A stretch of 59,040 nucleotides of DNA from CAYNRE01 sp964399535 (GTDB lineage Bacteria > Planctomycetota > Planctomycetia > Pirellulales > CAYNRE01), in assembly GCA_964399535.1 (NCBI GenBank), contig CAYNRE010000034.1:1-59040 (forward strand), given 5' to 3'. The notes below the pieces were generated by a model. That model was not told the origin of the DNA and ran no database searches. It was given only the letters and a program-made list of their open reading frames with translations. Made by a program: the position numbers and the translations under genes. Shown here in pieces: positions 26,456-34,638 of this stretch; within the stretch, counting starts at the first letter, position 1, and each line of letters starts with the position of its first letter.

Positions 26456-27563
26456 GGCGAGATCGCTTCTGCTGCTTGGTCTTGTCTATCTGCTTCACTC
26501 GCGAGTTTTTTGTGGCGAGCGACACGATTTGTCGCCCTATTGCCTCAGCCAATTGAACCGGCACCGCGTTGCCGATCTGCTCGCCAATTGATCGCTGCGA
26601 TTTCCCGTAGAAAACGTAGTCATCGGGAAATGACTGAAGCGATGCCGCCTCTCGGAGCGAGATGGCCCGATTTTGCGACGGATGACCGTATCGACCGTTT
26701 GAAATACTGTAGCAACGGCATGTCAATGTCGGCGACGGTGCGTCCCATTTCATTCGACCGTAGAAGTCCTGGTGACCGTCCCACTCTTTGTGACAATCAA
26801 GTGCAAGGCGATCAGGCCAGACCGTTCGGCTGCCCCCGTCGCGAGGCGTATACTTCAACCGCTTCAGGTTCAGGTCAGTGATGTCCGCGGCGCGGTGATT
26901 TGCGATCGTCTTTGATACAGAGCCCGCTTTGATTCGAGGTAAGTGGCTGATCGCATCGCGAACGGTTTTGTAGGGCATGCCGCCGTCACCGTGACTCTCG
27001 GACGGAATCGTCACTCGCCCACGACGCGACGCGAGTAAGACGAAACGCCGACGCGTTTGGGGTACGCCGAATCGTTTCGCATCAATTGTTTGTGCAACAA
27101 ACTGAAACTCGTTCTCCGCTAGCACCTTAGTGAAGCGACGATATGCGCTGAATCCAGCAACCTTGGACAGGCCCGGGACGTTCTCCATGAAAACCCAATC
27201 GGGCTTCAGCTCATCGACCAGCCGAGCGAAATCCATGAGAAGGCGGTTCTCATTGCACGAGGACTGACCGTGTCGATGTGAACTGAAGGGCTGGCACGGC
27301 GCGCATCCTACCAATGCCAATTGGTATTTCCGCTTTGACGGCAGATACTGACGTATCTGTCGCGCCGTGACGCGACGAATGTCACTTGCAAGAAAGGTTG
27401 CGGGTGAATTGTTCTGTTCGTATGTTCGACGGTAATCCTCATTGACATCAATTCCGAGTACGACATCAATACCCGCATTCAGTAAGCCGCGGGTCAGTCC
27501 TCCAGCACCGCAAAAAAGGTCAACTGCAATCATTGCGCGCCCAGCGTGTCTTATAGATTCCAT
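26439..27563 (-). CDS. dcm: DNA (cytosine-5) methyltransferase
   Basis: A 374-residue C5 methyltransferase with the motifs in order: I (DLFCGAGGLTRGL), IV with the catalytic Cys (GCAPCQPFSSHRHG), VI (FMENVPGL), VIII (QTRRRFVLL), a target-recognition region of about 80 residues, then IX/X (ISLREAASLQSFPDDY, IGNAVP). All key residues are intact. The annotated ATG at 27563 overlaps the receiver gene by 13 bases; MIAVDLFCG at 27533 is an alternative start. Its partners are Vsr downstream and two signalling-type proteins upstream. No classic restriction endonuclease is encoded next to it, so it may act with the GHKL protein or be a solitary methylase. Recognition site unknown. Confidence 0.93.
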   Translation of the reverse strand: MESIRHAGRAMIAVDLFCGAGGLTRGLLNAGIDVVLGIDVNEDYRRTYEQNNSPATFLASDIRRVTARQIRQYLPSKRKYQLALVGCAPCQPFSSHRHGQSSCNENRLLMDFARLVDELKPDWVFMENVPGLSKVAGFSAYRRFTKVLAENEFQFVAQTIDAKRFGVPQTRRRFVLLASRRGRVTIPSESHGDGGMPYKTVRDAISHLPRIKAGSVSKTIANHRAADITDLNLKRLKYTPRDGGSRTVWPDRLALDCHKEWDGHQDFYGRMKWDAPSPTLTCRCYSISNGRYGHPSQNRAISLREAASLQSFPDDYVFYGKSQRSIGEQIGNAVPVQLAEAIGRQIVSLATKNSRVKQIDKTKQQKRSRHARRS

Positions 27564-28669
27564 ACGTTAATGTAAGCGTCAATTAAACTCTGCATACTAC
27601 GAGGAGGTAGTCCTGGGCGACAGCCAATCTGCAAATATGCCCACACAAACTGCTCACGAAAGGGGCTATCGAGCGACGCCACCCGGATAAAGCTTACGCC
27701 TTCTCCGGGTTGATCCTTAATGCTCGCTACTGGAATGAGTTCCAGTTCACGCAAGTTCACCGCCATCATCGGGAGCGTTCCTGGACATTCGGGCAAAAGA
27801 ACAAATCCCGCCTGATGTGTCTCATTGAGTGCTGTCGGCAGTCGTTCGCGCACCTTGGTCGCATTCGTGTTTGCAGCGAGTCCCATTCCTTTCACAGCAT
27901 ACTGCCTCGGGTCAGTGCATCGCGCGGCAAGGACGTGGGTGACTTTGCATATGCCAGCTGCTCCTTGAGGAACCATGTCGCATGTGGGTGTGATGATGAC
28001 GCGATAGCTAGGAGGGTCGGTGGCATCGCTGTCAATGGCCCTGACGATATCACCGGCCACGGAATGTGCCGTCAGCACCGGAAAAACGTACTGCTCCCAT
28101 GCATGTGACGGCTCACCTCCAACCACAGTGACGTCGTCTATCATTGCGGCAATGCGACGACGAGCTGCGCGCGTGAGAATTTCAGCACGCTTTTGTTTAT
28201 CCTGTTCCGCAACAAACAACATCGGCGCGAGATGTCGCAATACTTGAGAAACCACGGAAGCTAGATCGCGACTCACACCTCGCAATGTGTCGATGTGAGG
28301 CGAATAGCTCGTGATGTGCTGCATCACCGTTTGCTCGGTCATTGCGCCCTTGGCGACCATGCGTATGAAGGGATGCTCTGGAAAGGGGTCTACATGTCCG
28401 GCGGTGTAAATAACGATGGGACAAAACCATTGAGCCCACACGGCCGTCCAGATTGCTTCTCCCGCTGGCGTTCCTGTTGCAGGATCGCCCTCGAACCAAT
28501 CGAGAATCAAGACATCGGGGCGAGTATTCTGCAGACGCTGTAGACCGCCATTAAAGTCCGTCTCTCCCTCAAACATTATTGCGGGATCGGTAGCGACAAG
28601 GTGGTCGCGAACAGTCGCGATCACATCTGGCTCATCGTCGATCATAAGTACTGAGAGCATCGCATTCAT
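27551..28669 (-). CDS. Receiver-domain protein with unknown C-terminal domain
   Basis: A 372-residue protein. Residues 5-125 form a response-regulator receiver: acidic pair D11/D12, phosphoacceptor D57 in LILDWFEGD, T89 in IVIYTAGH, K107 in VAKGAM. All phosphotransfer residues are present. The rest is not a DNA-binding output domain I recognise. It contains a helical region with LTRAARRRIAAMIDD, a YRVIITPTCDMVPQG segment with a lone Cys, and a VLLPECPGTLPMMAVNLREL strand region. The gene begins 9 bases after the stop of the dual-GHKL gene and overlaps dcm by 13 bases. It is probably phosphorylated by, or binds to, the kinase-like half of its neighbour (inference). Confidence 0.75.
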   Translation of the reverse strand: MNAMLSVLMIDDEPDVIATVRDHLVATDPAIMFEGETDFNGGLQRLQNTRPDVLILDWFEGDPATGTPAGEAIWTAVWAQWFCPIVIYTAGHVDPFPEHPFIRMVAKGAMTEQTVMQHITSYSPHIDTLRGVSRDLASVVSQVLRHLAPMLFVAEQDKQKRAEILTRAARRRIAAMIDDVTVVGGEPSHAWEQYVFPVLTAHSVAGDIVRAIDSDATDPPSYRVIITPTCDMVPQGAAGICKVTHVLAARCTDPRQYAVKGMGLAANTNATKVRERLPTALNETHQAGFVLLPECPGTLPMMAVNLRELELIPVASIKDQPGEGVSFIRVASLDSPFREQFVWAYLQIGCRPGLPPRSMQSLIDAYINVWNL

Positions 28670-28678
28670 CCCGGCGGA

Positions 28679-30835
28679 CTATTTCTGATAGATGGGCAAA
28701 TCAAATTCAAACGACGCACCCTCCAATTCGCCGGGTTGGACAAGCGCCATTTTCCCGTCGTACGCGTCAACAATTTCGGACGCAATCGTTAACCCCATGC
28801 CAATTCCTCCGGGCTTTGACGTTACGCCAGGCCAGAAGATACGCTCTGCGTCGTCGTCCTCGATACCGGGGCCGGAGTCATGCACGAGTACTTTAACCCG
28901 TTCGCCAGATCGCGATCGCTGCACCCGGATTTCAAGAAATCTCTCCTCCTTGGTCTTGGTGCGCGAGAGCCAATAAACCGCATTGTCAAACAAATTCAGT
29001 AGGACGGCATCCAGCTCGCCCGGGTCGACTGTGACTTCAGTCACACTTTTGGAAGTGAACTTAACTTGAATGGACTGCTTTGTGATCTCAGGCTCCAGTA
29101 AGTCCAAAGCACCGCGGATGCGTTCTTCGAGAGGCGAAGTACGCCGGCCGCGCCCAAACGAGCGGCTCGCGAGAGGAGCGAACGTTTCCGCCAGGCGGTC
29201 GAGTCCGGTCACCGCGCTGGTGGCTCGTGTGAGCTTTTGCTTCATGGGCTCGGTCAGCGACTCCACGATCTGATCAGACGAAACCGCAGACAGGAATCCG
29301 CCGATCACTGTGGTCTTGTTGCGTACTTCGTGAACGAGCATTTGGGCGAGCGTGCCGACGGTGGCAAGCCGACTATAATAAATGAAGCGCCGCTCGATCT
29401 CTTTCCGCCCTTTCTCAAGCTCACGACCAAATTCATTCACAAGGGGAAGTATCTCGGCAGCAGTTCCGTCGCGTTTTGCAATTGCGCTTACTTCCTTAGT
29501 AAGGCTCTCGGCCGACATGCCTCCAAATAAATTGTCGAGTTTCTTCTCCGCTGTTTTTTGCTCTAGGCGGTCTTTCTGACGTTCGCGCTCAAGCACTTCG
29601 ACGGCAGCCTTGATGACCTCCTCAAAAACCGTAACCTCGCGAGACTCGGCGAGCCGCTCGCGATCACTGGTGTCCTTAATGCGAGGGTTGTCCTCTGCGG
29701 TGATGGAGACATAGCCGACAAGCTGTGACGTGCGCAGTCGATTGCCGTATTCGCTGATGGCACGGATGTCCAGACCTAGCCAATCACGCGTGCCTTCAGA
29801 CTTTGGGAGAACTAGGATGCCGTCGCGGTAAACGGAGATACCTTTGTGGGCTCGAATAGAGGCCCGAACAATGGATCTACGAACCTCAAACCGCTCGGCA
29901 ATCTGATTCACGTCCTCAGGTCCGATTTCCCATGCGCGAAGCTCAAATGAGAAGGGGCCGCAATTCGGCTCGTCCAGGTCCTTCATGAATTGAGGAGTGC
30001 GCTTACTGTGTTCGCGGATGTCGGACCACGGTACGGTGATCGAGGAAGTGCGACCTGCGGCGCCGTCAGCGTCAACCGGAGTGAAGCGATACTTGCACTT
30101 CAAGGCACCGACATCCGAAAGCTCGCCTGCAAGACGGTATACCGGCTTCTTGAGAAATCCAGGCGATTCGATTCGGACAGCAGTATTCGCGTCAGTTCCT
30201 CGGCCAAGTCGAATCTCGAAATCGTCAACCCCGCTGAAAGGTGAAAGCAGTCGGGAAAGATGTTCTCGTAGCTCGTCGATTCGATCATCACTCCAATCAG
30301 AAACGAGATCGAAGATGCGGAGCCGCGTGCCGCTACGCGAAAACGGTGAAGCACTGTCGTAGTCACTGAGTTCGACATGGCATTTTGAAATGTCAGGAGC
30401 CTTCGCAAGTGCAGGCCATTTGACATCTATACGCAGGCAGGGCCCACCTCGGGCCTGCGTGAGCATTTCGAGCCGCGCGCCCAGCCTCGCGACGGAAAGC
30501 CGCCCCAAGCCCTTCTCGCCGGCCACTCGGCGCGTTTTGCTTCCGCGCCTTGAGACAGGAGATTCGGCACGGAACGGCGTAGCTACGACACACCAGACAG
30601 ACTCAATCGTGTCACCGTCCATTCCCTGACCGTTGTCGAGAATCTCAATGAACTCGCCAGTCTGGGGATCGCTGCCGAATCGAACATCAACCCGATCAGC
30701 AAATGCGTCATAGGCGTTCTTGACTAGTTCGGTGATGGCAACGAAATCATTCGTAACCAGATCGGCGCCGAGGGCCGCAAAGACGCGCGGATGGAGCTGA
30801 AAGGGAATTGCGCGTTTCTTTGCAGCGGCGGGCAT
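28679..30835 (-). CDS. Fusion of MORC/Hsp90-like GHKL ATPase and histidine kinase
   Basis: A 718-residue protein with two separate GHKL ATP-binding domains. The N-terminal one (about 15-210) has ITELVKNAYDA (34-44, N box), LDNGQGMDG (66-74, G1) and GEKGLGRLS (106-114, G2), like the MORC, MutL and Hsp90 class. A linker with a coiled coil (about 400-490) leads to a histidine-kinase half: H-box LVHEVRNKTTVIGG with H502, N box LLNLFDNAVYWL (612-623), G1 DSGPGI (653-658) and G2 GIGMGL (677-682). No membrane segment or sensor domain is seen, so it is cytoplasmic. It is first in the operon with the receiver protein, dcm and vsr. GHKL ATPases of the MORC type are known in predicted restriction-modification systems; the added kinase half suggests regulated activity. 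Confidence 0.85.
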   Translation of the reverse strand: MPAAAKKRAIPFQLHPRVFAALGADLVTNDFVAITELVKNAYDAFADRVDVRFGSDPQTGEFIEILDNGQGMDGDTIESVWCVVATPFRAESPVSRRGSKTRRVAGEKGLGRLSVARLGARLEMLTQARGGPCLRIDVKWPALAKAPDISKCHVELSDYDSASPFSRSGTRLRIFDLVSDWSDDRIDELREHLSRLLSPFSGVDDFEIRLGRGTDANTAVRIESPGFLKKPVYRLAGELSDVGALKCKYRFTPVDADGAAGRTSSITVPWSDIREHSKRTPQFMKDLDEPNCGPFSFELRAWEIGPEDVNQIAERFEVRRSIVRASIRAHKGISVYRDGILVLPKSEGTRDWLGLDIRAISEYGNRLRTSQLVGYVSITAEDNPRIKDTSDRERLAESREVTVFEEVIKAAVEVLERERQKDRLEQKTAEKKLDNLFGGMSAESLTKEVSAIAKRDGTAAEILPLVNEFGRELEKGRKEIERRFIYYSRLATVGTLAQMLVHEVRNKTTVIGGFLSAVSSDQIVESLTEPMKQKLTRATSAVTGLDRLAETFAPLASRSFGRGRRTSPLEERIRGALDLLEPEITKQSIQVKFTSKSVTEVTVDPGELDAVLLNLFDNAVYWLSRTKTKEERFLEIRVQRSRSGERVKVLVHDSGPGIEDDDAERIFWPGVTSKPGGIGMGLTIASEIVDAYDGKMALVQPGELEGASFEFDLPIYQK

Positions 30836-31205
30836 GATTCGGTCTCGTATTCCGTCCTGGCCAGTCCGTTCGATCGCAGTCCGCGTAATCCGGCGATTCT
30901 AACGCGGCCGGCTCGTATCTCCAAGATTGCATTGACCTTATACCGTCAAAACGTCCTTGGCCAGGGCACCGAGGGACAGCCAGCTGGACATCCCAACCCC
31001 GGTCAGGCGAAAAACGCACCAACGCGCCGCCAAGACCAACTAGATCGCGATCCGCTCAAACTCATCAAGGGAACCCTCCAGTTTGGAACCACGGGAAAAT
31101 GCGGCGTGGACCGGAAGGTTCGCGTCGGCCCTCAGGCAGTTACCGCTTCCTGGGGGTCTTTTTCTGTGACAACATCTGTGACAAGGCGGTTCGCCTCGAC
31201 GTAAG
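30836..31205. other. Upstream region of the defence operon, right island end
   Basis: About 370 bases. The promoter for the minus-strand operon must lie here; I see TTGACGGTATAAGG near 30940-30955 on the minus strand but no well-spaced pair. A plus-strand frame of 137 codons ends just before the attachment core, without family resemblance. TTTCTGTGACAACATCTGTG near 31160-31182 echoes the left end of the island. Confidence 0.4.
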
Positions 31206-31253
31206 TCATTACGCCCGGCTGGACTCGAACCAGCAACCTGCGGATTAGAAGTC
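31206..31253 (-). repeat. Attachment core in tRNA-Arg(UCU)
   Basis: Forty-eight bases identical to 24783-24830, running from four bases past the tRNA 3' end into the anticodon loop. This is the tRNA-side copy, so the intact tRNA has been kept by the integration. Confidence 0.85.
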
Positions 31254-31283
31254 CGCTGCTCTATCCGATTGAGCTACGGGCGC
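31210..31283 (-). tRNA. tRNA-Arg(UCU)
   Basis: A complete 74-nt cloverleaf on the minus strand: acceptor GCGCCCG, D-arm AGCTCAATCGGATAGAGC, anticodon arm GCGGACTTCTAATCCGC with anticodon TCT, T-loop TTCGAGT, acceptor return CGGGCGT and discriminator A. CCA is not encoded. Its 3' half is the attachment core of the defence island. Confidence 0.95.
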
Positions 31284-31316
31284 TCGTTTTTCGTGCGAAA
31301 CATGGAGGGCCACGAG

Positions 31317-33884
31317 TTATTCACTGACAGGGTTGTTTCGCATGGCTGCCTCAAGCTTTTTGATGTCGTCGTCCGAGAGTTGTGGCCGGTCTACTTTGAG
31401 CGTGAGTTTGTTCAGCTTCGCGGTCAACGTGAACGGCGGCGTGTAGTCCGCGTCGTTCACGCCCGTGAGCGTGTCGGAACCGATGTCGAAGCTTTCGTCC
31501 CACTGTAGGATCATGGGCAGGGTCTTCTCCATCTTCTTTCTGGCCACTTCCCGTCCGTCTACTCGCAGCACGCCGGTGCCGGGCTGGGCGAGGCCGCTCA
31601 TATTATTGTAACGGAGCGTGCCGACGCCGAGGCCTTCGTACTTGAAGTCGAATTCGATGATGTGTTTGCCGGGAGCAAGCGCGTCCGGGCCTTCCCATTT
31701 CAGGCGTTCCAGATCGATCATGTTCCAGAGAAACACCGGCTTGCCTTTGAGCAAGTAGAATCCGTAGCCGGCGAACCGCCCCCCCGAGGTAAGGATCATG
31801 CCTTCGGCACCCTCGGCGGGCACATCGATGTCGGCGGTGATGGTGTAGGAGGTGTTCAGGAGCAGCGGAGAATCGCCCTGCGGCAGACCGACCATCGGCC
31901 GGGTATAGATGAACTCCGTGCGGCCCGCGGTAATGTTCGGGCGGGGTGCGATCACTCGCGCAGCGACCGAGGCATCCATCGGGAAGACCTGATACTTGCG
32001 AGCCTCGGCGATGAACAGCCGTTTCAACTCCTGCACCTTGTCGGGAAAGGCGTCGGCGATGTTTCGCGACTGGCTGAAGTCTTGACTCAGGTCGTAGAGC
32101 TCGAGAACCTGGTTGTTCAAGGGGTCGGGGTTTGCCGGGCCGAAGGCTTCCCACGGCGCGCGGTTGACCCGGGTACTAAGCAGCCAGCCTTCGTGATAAA
32201 GCGCGTACTGGCCCATCATCTCGAAATACTGGGTCTTGTGACGCGTCGGCTCCTTGGCATTTTTCGCGTCGAACGTGTACGCGAAGCTTGTCCCCTCGAG
32301 GGGGGCCTGTTTGATGCCGTCCACGGTGGTGGGCGGCGCAATGCCGGCAACCTCGAGGATGGTCGGCACCACGTCGATGACATGCATGAACTGCTCACGC
32401 AGGCCGCCGACGTCCTTGATCCGGCTGGGCCAAGAGACCGCCATGCTCTGGCGGATCCCGCCTAGCTTCGAGGCGTTTTGCTTGAACCAGGTGAAAGGCG
32501 TATCGAAGGCCCAAGACCAGGCCGCCGACATGTGGTTGTAGGTCTGCTCGGTGCCCCAGACGTCGTACCATTTCAATTGTTCGGCCGCGGGGATCATGTT
32601 CACGCCGTTGAAGAACGCCACTTCGTTCGGTGTGCCCAGGGGGCCACCTTCGGCGCTCGTGCCATTGTCGCCATTGATGTAGATGATGAGCGTGTCGTCG
32701 AGCTTGCCCATGTCTTCGATGGACTGGACGACGCGGCCAATTTCGTAGTCGGTGTACGCCGCGTAGGCGGCGAAAATCTCCACCTGCCGGATGAAGAGCT
32801 TCTTCTCGTCGGGGGTGAGTTGGTCCCAGGGCTTGAGAACTTCGTTCGGCCAGGGCTCGAGCACCGTATTGGCCGGGATCACGCCCAGCTTCTTCTGGTT
32901 CTCGAAGATGCGCTCGCGCAGTTTCTCGTACCCGTCGTCGAACAGATGCATGTCGGCGATCTTCTTCACCCATTCCTGCGTCGGGTGATGCGGCGCGTGC
33001 GTGGCGCCGGGCGCGTATTTGACGAAGAACGGCTTATCCGGCATCGTCTGGTTGATGCGGTTCAAATAGTCGATGGCGTCGTCGGCCATGCCGGTGATCA
33101 GGTTCCAGCCCGGCTTGCCTTGGAAAGGATAGATTTGCGTGGTGTTGCGAAAGAGATTGGGCTGCCACTGGTTCGCGTCGCCGCCATTGAAGCCGTAGAA
33201 ATACTCGAAGCCCATGCCGATGGGCCATTTGTCGAACGGTCCTAGCTGGCTGGCGGCGAAGGCAGGCGTGTTATGATTCTTGCCAAACCAGGCGGTGGCG
33301 TAGCCGTTCTCCTTGAGAATGCGCCCGATGGTCGCTTTGTCGTCGGGAATAATGCTGTTGTAACCGGGGAAGCCGGTGGCCTGCTCGGAGATTACGCCGA
33401 AGCCCGCCGAGTGATGATTGCGCCCGGTAATGAGCGCCGCCCGGGTCGGTGAGCAGAGCGCGGTGGAGTGGATGTTGTTGTAGCGCAGGCCGTTTTTCGC
33501 AATGCGATCCATGGTCGGTGTCGGAACGACGCCTCCAAAAGTGCTCGGCACGCCGAACCCTGAGTCGTCGGTGATGATCAGCAAGACGTTCGGCGCGCCC
33601 TTGGGTGGCACAATCCGCGGCGCCCACCAAGCTTCTGACTGTAGGGCTTCCTCTTGGATCACCCCGCCGAACTTGGGGTTGGGCGCGGGAAGCTGTTGGC
33701 CAGTGATGGTGGTCGTGGCGCTTGGCGAACCCAAGGTTCCCGTCACCTGCACGCCCGCGCGCGACGAGCCGCCGGAAACTGAAGGCGCGTGCTGTGAACC
33801 AGTCGGGGGGCCGCAGCCTACGGCCCACCCAAGGGTCGCCGCGGTGAGCATGCAGAGAGTTGCCATAGTCCTCGAACTGGCCAT
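31317..33884 (-). CDS. Arylsulfatase-type sulfatase, probable lipoprotein
   Basis: An 855-residue type I sulfatase. The ATG at 33884 is preceded by AAAGGA and gives a leader (MLTAATLGWAVGC) that ends in a likely lipobox Cys; an upstream ATG at 33917 is less likely. Core marks are NVLLIITDDSGFG (metal Asp pair), CSPTRAALITGR (Cys to be converted to formylglycine), YATAWFGKNH and IYINGDNGTSAEGG. It would cleave sulfate esters outside the cytoplasm, a common planctomycete activity on sulfated glycans. Beyond the catalytic and C-terminal sulfatase domains a beta-rich extension (from about 630) includes YTITADIDVPAEGAEGMIL. It ends 34 bases from tRNA-Arg and lies between that tRNA and a tRNA-Arg relic at 34205. 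Confidence 0.92.
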   Translation of the reverse strand: MASSRTMATLCMLTAATLGWAVGCGPPTGSQHAPSVSGGSSRAGVQVTGTLGSPSATTTITGQQLPAPNPKFGGVIQEEALQSEAWWAPRIVPPKGAPNVLLIITDDSGFGVPSTFGGVVPTPTMDRIAKNGLRYNNIHSTALCSPTRAALITGRNHHSAGFGVISEQATGFPGYNSIIPDDKATIGRILKENGYATAWFGKNHNTPAFAASQLGPFDKWPIGMGFEYFYGFNGGDANQWQPNLFRNTTQIYPFQGKPGWNLITGMADDAIDYLNRINQTMPDKPFFVKYAPGATHAPHHPTQEWVKKIADMHLFDDGYEKLRERIFENQKKLGVIPANTVLEPWPNEVLKPWDQLTPDEKKLFIRQVEIFAAYAAYTDYEIGRVVQSIEDMGKLDDTLIIYINGDNGTSAEGGPLGTPNEVAFFNGVNMIPAAEQLKWYDVWGTEQTYNHMSAAWSWAFDTPFTWFKQNASKLGGIRQSMAVSWPSRIKDVGGLREQFMHVIDVVPTILEVAGIAPPTTVDGIKQAPLEGTSFAYTFDAKNAKEPTRHKTQYFEMMGQYALYHEGWLLSTRVNRAPWEAFGPANPDPLNNQVLELYDLSQDFSQSRNIADAFPDKVQELKRLFIAEARKYQVFPMDASVAARVIAPRPNITAGRTEFIYTRPMVGLPQGDSPLLLNTSYTITADIDVPAEGAEGMILTSGGRFAGYGFYLLKGKPVFLWNMIDLERLKWEGPDALAPGKHIIEFDFKYEGLGVGTLRYNNMSGLAQPGTGVLRVDGREVARKKMEKTLPMILQWDESFDIGSDTLTGVNDADYTPPFTLTAKLNKLTLKVDRPQLSDDDIKKLEAAMRNNPVSE

Positions 33885-33982
33885 CGTGTGATCCTTTGCG
33901 TCGTCAAATCGTGTCAACGAGGTAAACTGATTCTAGTGCGATTGCATCTGCTCGCGATCGGCGTGTGGAACCAAGCTGGCCT

Positions 33983-34014
33983 GAAACCGCGCTGCCACGA
34001 AACCGCGCTGCCAC
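33983..34014. repeat. Tandem 16-bp direct repeat
   Basis: GAAACCGCGCTGCCAC occurs at 33983-33998 and again at 33999-34014, followed by a degenerate third unit GAAGTCGCGCTACGAG at 34015-34030. Confidence 0.7.
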
Positions 34015-34204
34015 GAAGTCGCGCTACGAGGCCCACTCGCCGCACCCTTTTTTCTGAACCTTGCCCCGGGCGTTGCTACCCGCGCGCCGGGGTCTTTCCG
34101 GGGCTTCGTCGGGCGTTCGCCCAAGCGACGGTTTCTTGGGGAAATTGCCGAACAGCCCGAGTTGTTAACCGCAAGCCCCACGTTCCGCCCCGCGGTCCAT
34201 TTCC

Positions 34205-34243
34205 GTTAGAGGCCCTCTGCTCGATCCGATGGAGCAACGGGCG
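34205..34243 (-). pseudogene. tRNA-Arg(UCU) 5'-half relic
   Basis: On the minus strand this matches the 5' half of the intact tRNA-Arg at 31210-31283 (acceptor GCGCCCG through the anticodon loop) with about seven mismatches in forty bases. The anticodon loop still contains TCT. The T-arm and acceptor 3' half are absent. The break lies at the anticodon loop, the same place where the island core ends. Confidence 0.65.
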
Positions 34244-34638
34244 CTTGCAAATGGGCCATTCTAGCCGATCGCCCCAGGGGCTGGGAGCCGGGGTCGATGG
34301 GGCCTGCCCGGCCCTTGGTCTAGCAGCCAGCCGCGCCGGCCGGGGAATCCGTTCCTCGGTTCGCGAGGCTTTCACGAAAGAGCGAAGCTTTCACGGTAGC
34401 GCGGTTTCGCGAGGTGGATCGCGTACGTTTTCCCCCTCTCGCCACGGCACCGCCGCGCGGCGCCAGAAGCCGGCCAAGAACAGCGTCGCAGCGGTTTCGG
34501 TCCCCGGGGCAGAAGCGCGCTGGCACACTGGTGGTTCTGCGCCAGTCGAGCCGCTAAACTGGCGGGATTGCTCTTAACCGGACGGCCGCGCGGGGTTTCC
34601 TGGCGGTCGGTTTAAGACCTGAAGCCGGGGGGATCGCT

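Larger units (their letters stand above)
24783..31253. mobile_element. Island at tRNA-Arg(UCU), candidate defence island
   Basis: A 48-bp direct repeat of the 3' half of tRNA-Arg(UCU) bounds this 6.4 kb segment: one copy at 24783-24830, the other inside the intact tRNA at 31206-31253. This is the classic footprint of site-specific integration into a tRNA gene. The cargo is a minus-strand operon (dual-GHKL protein, receiver protein, cytosine methyltransferase, Vsr) and a decayed DUF499 gene. No integrase remains, so it is probably immobilised. Base composition looks less GC-rich than flanking genes. Confidence 0.75.
33885..34638. other. Long intergenic region with repeats and a tRNA relic
   Basis: Some 750 bases with no convincing gene. 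It holds a 16-bp tandem repeat at 33983-34014, a tRNA-Arg 5' half relic at 34205-34243, and further short duplications such as GCTTTCACG near 34368 and 34387. The Arg/Pro/Gly-rich frames crossing it look like high-GC noise. Confidence 0.5.

Noticed and set aside
30791..31204. Plus-strand frame ending just before the tRNA-Arg core, considered as an integrase remnant
   Set aside because: No catalytic or core-binding motif is visible, and the stop precedes the core, unlike the other integrases.
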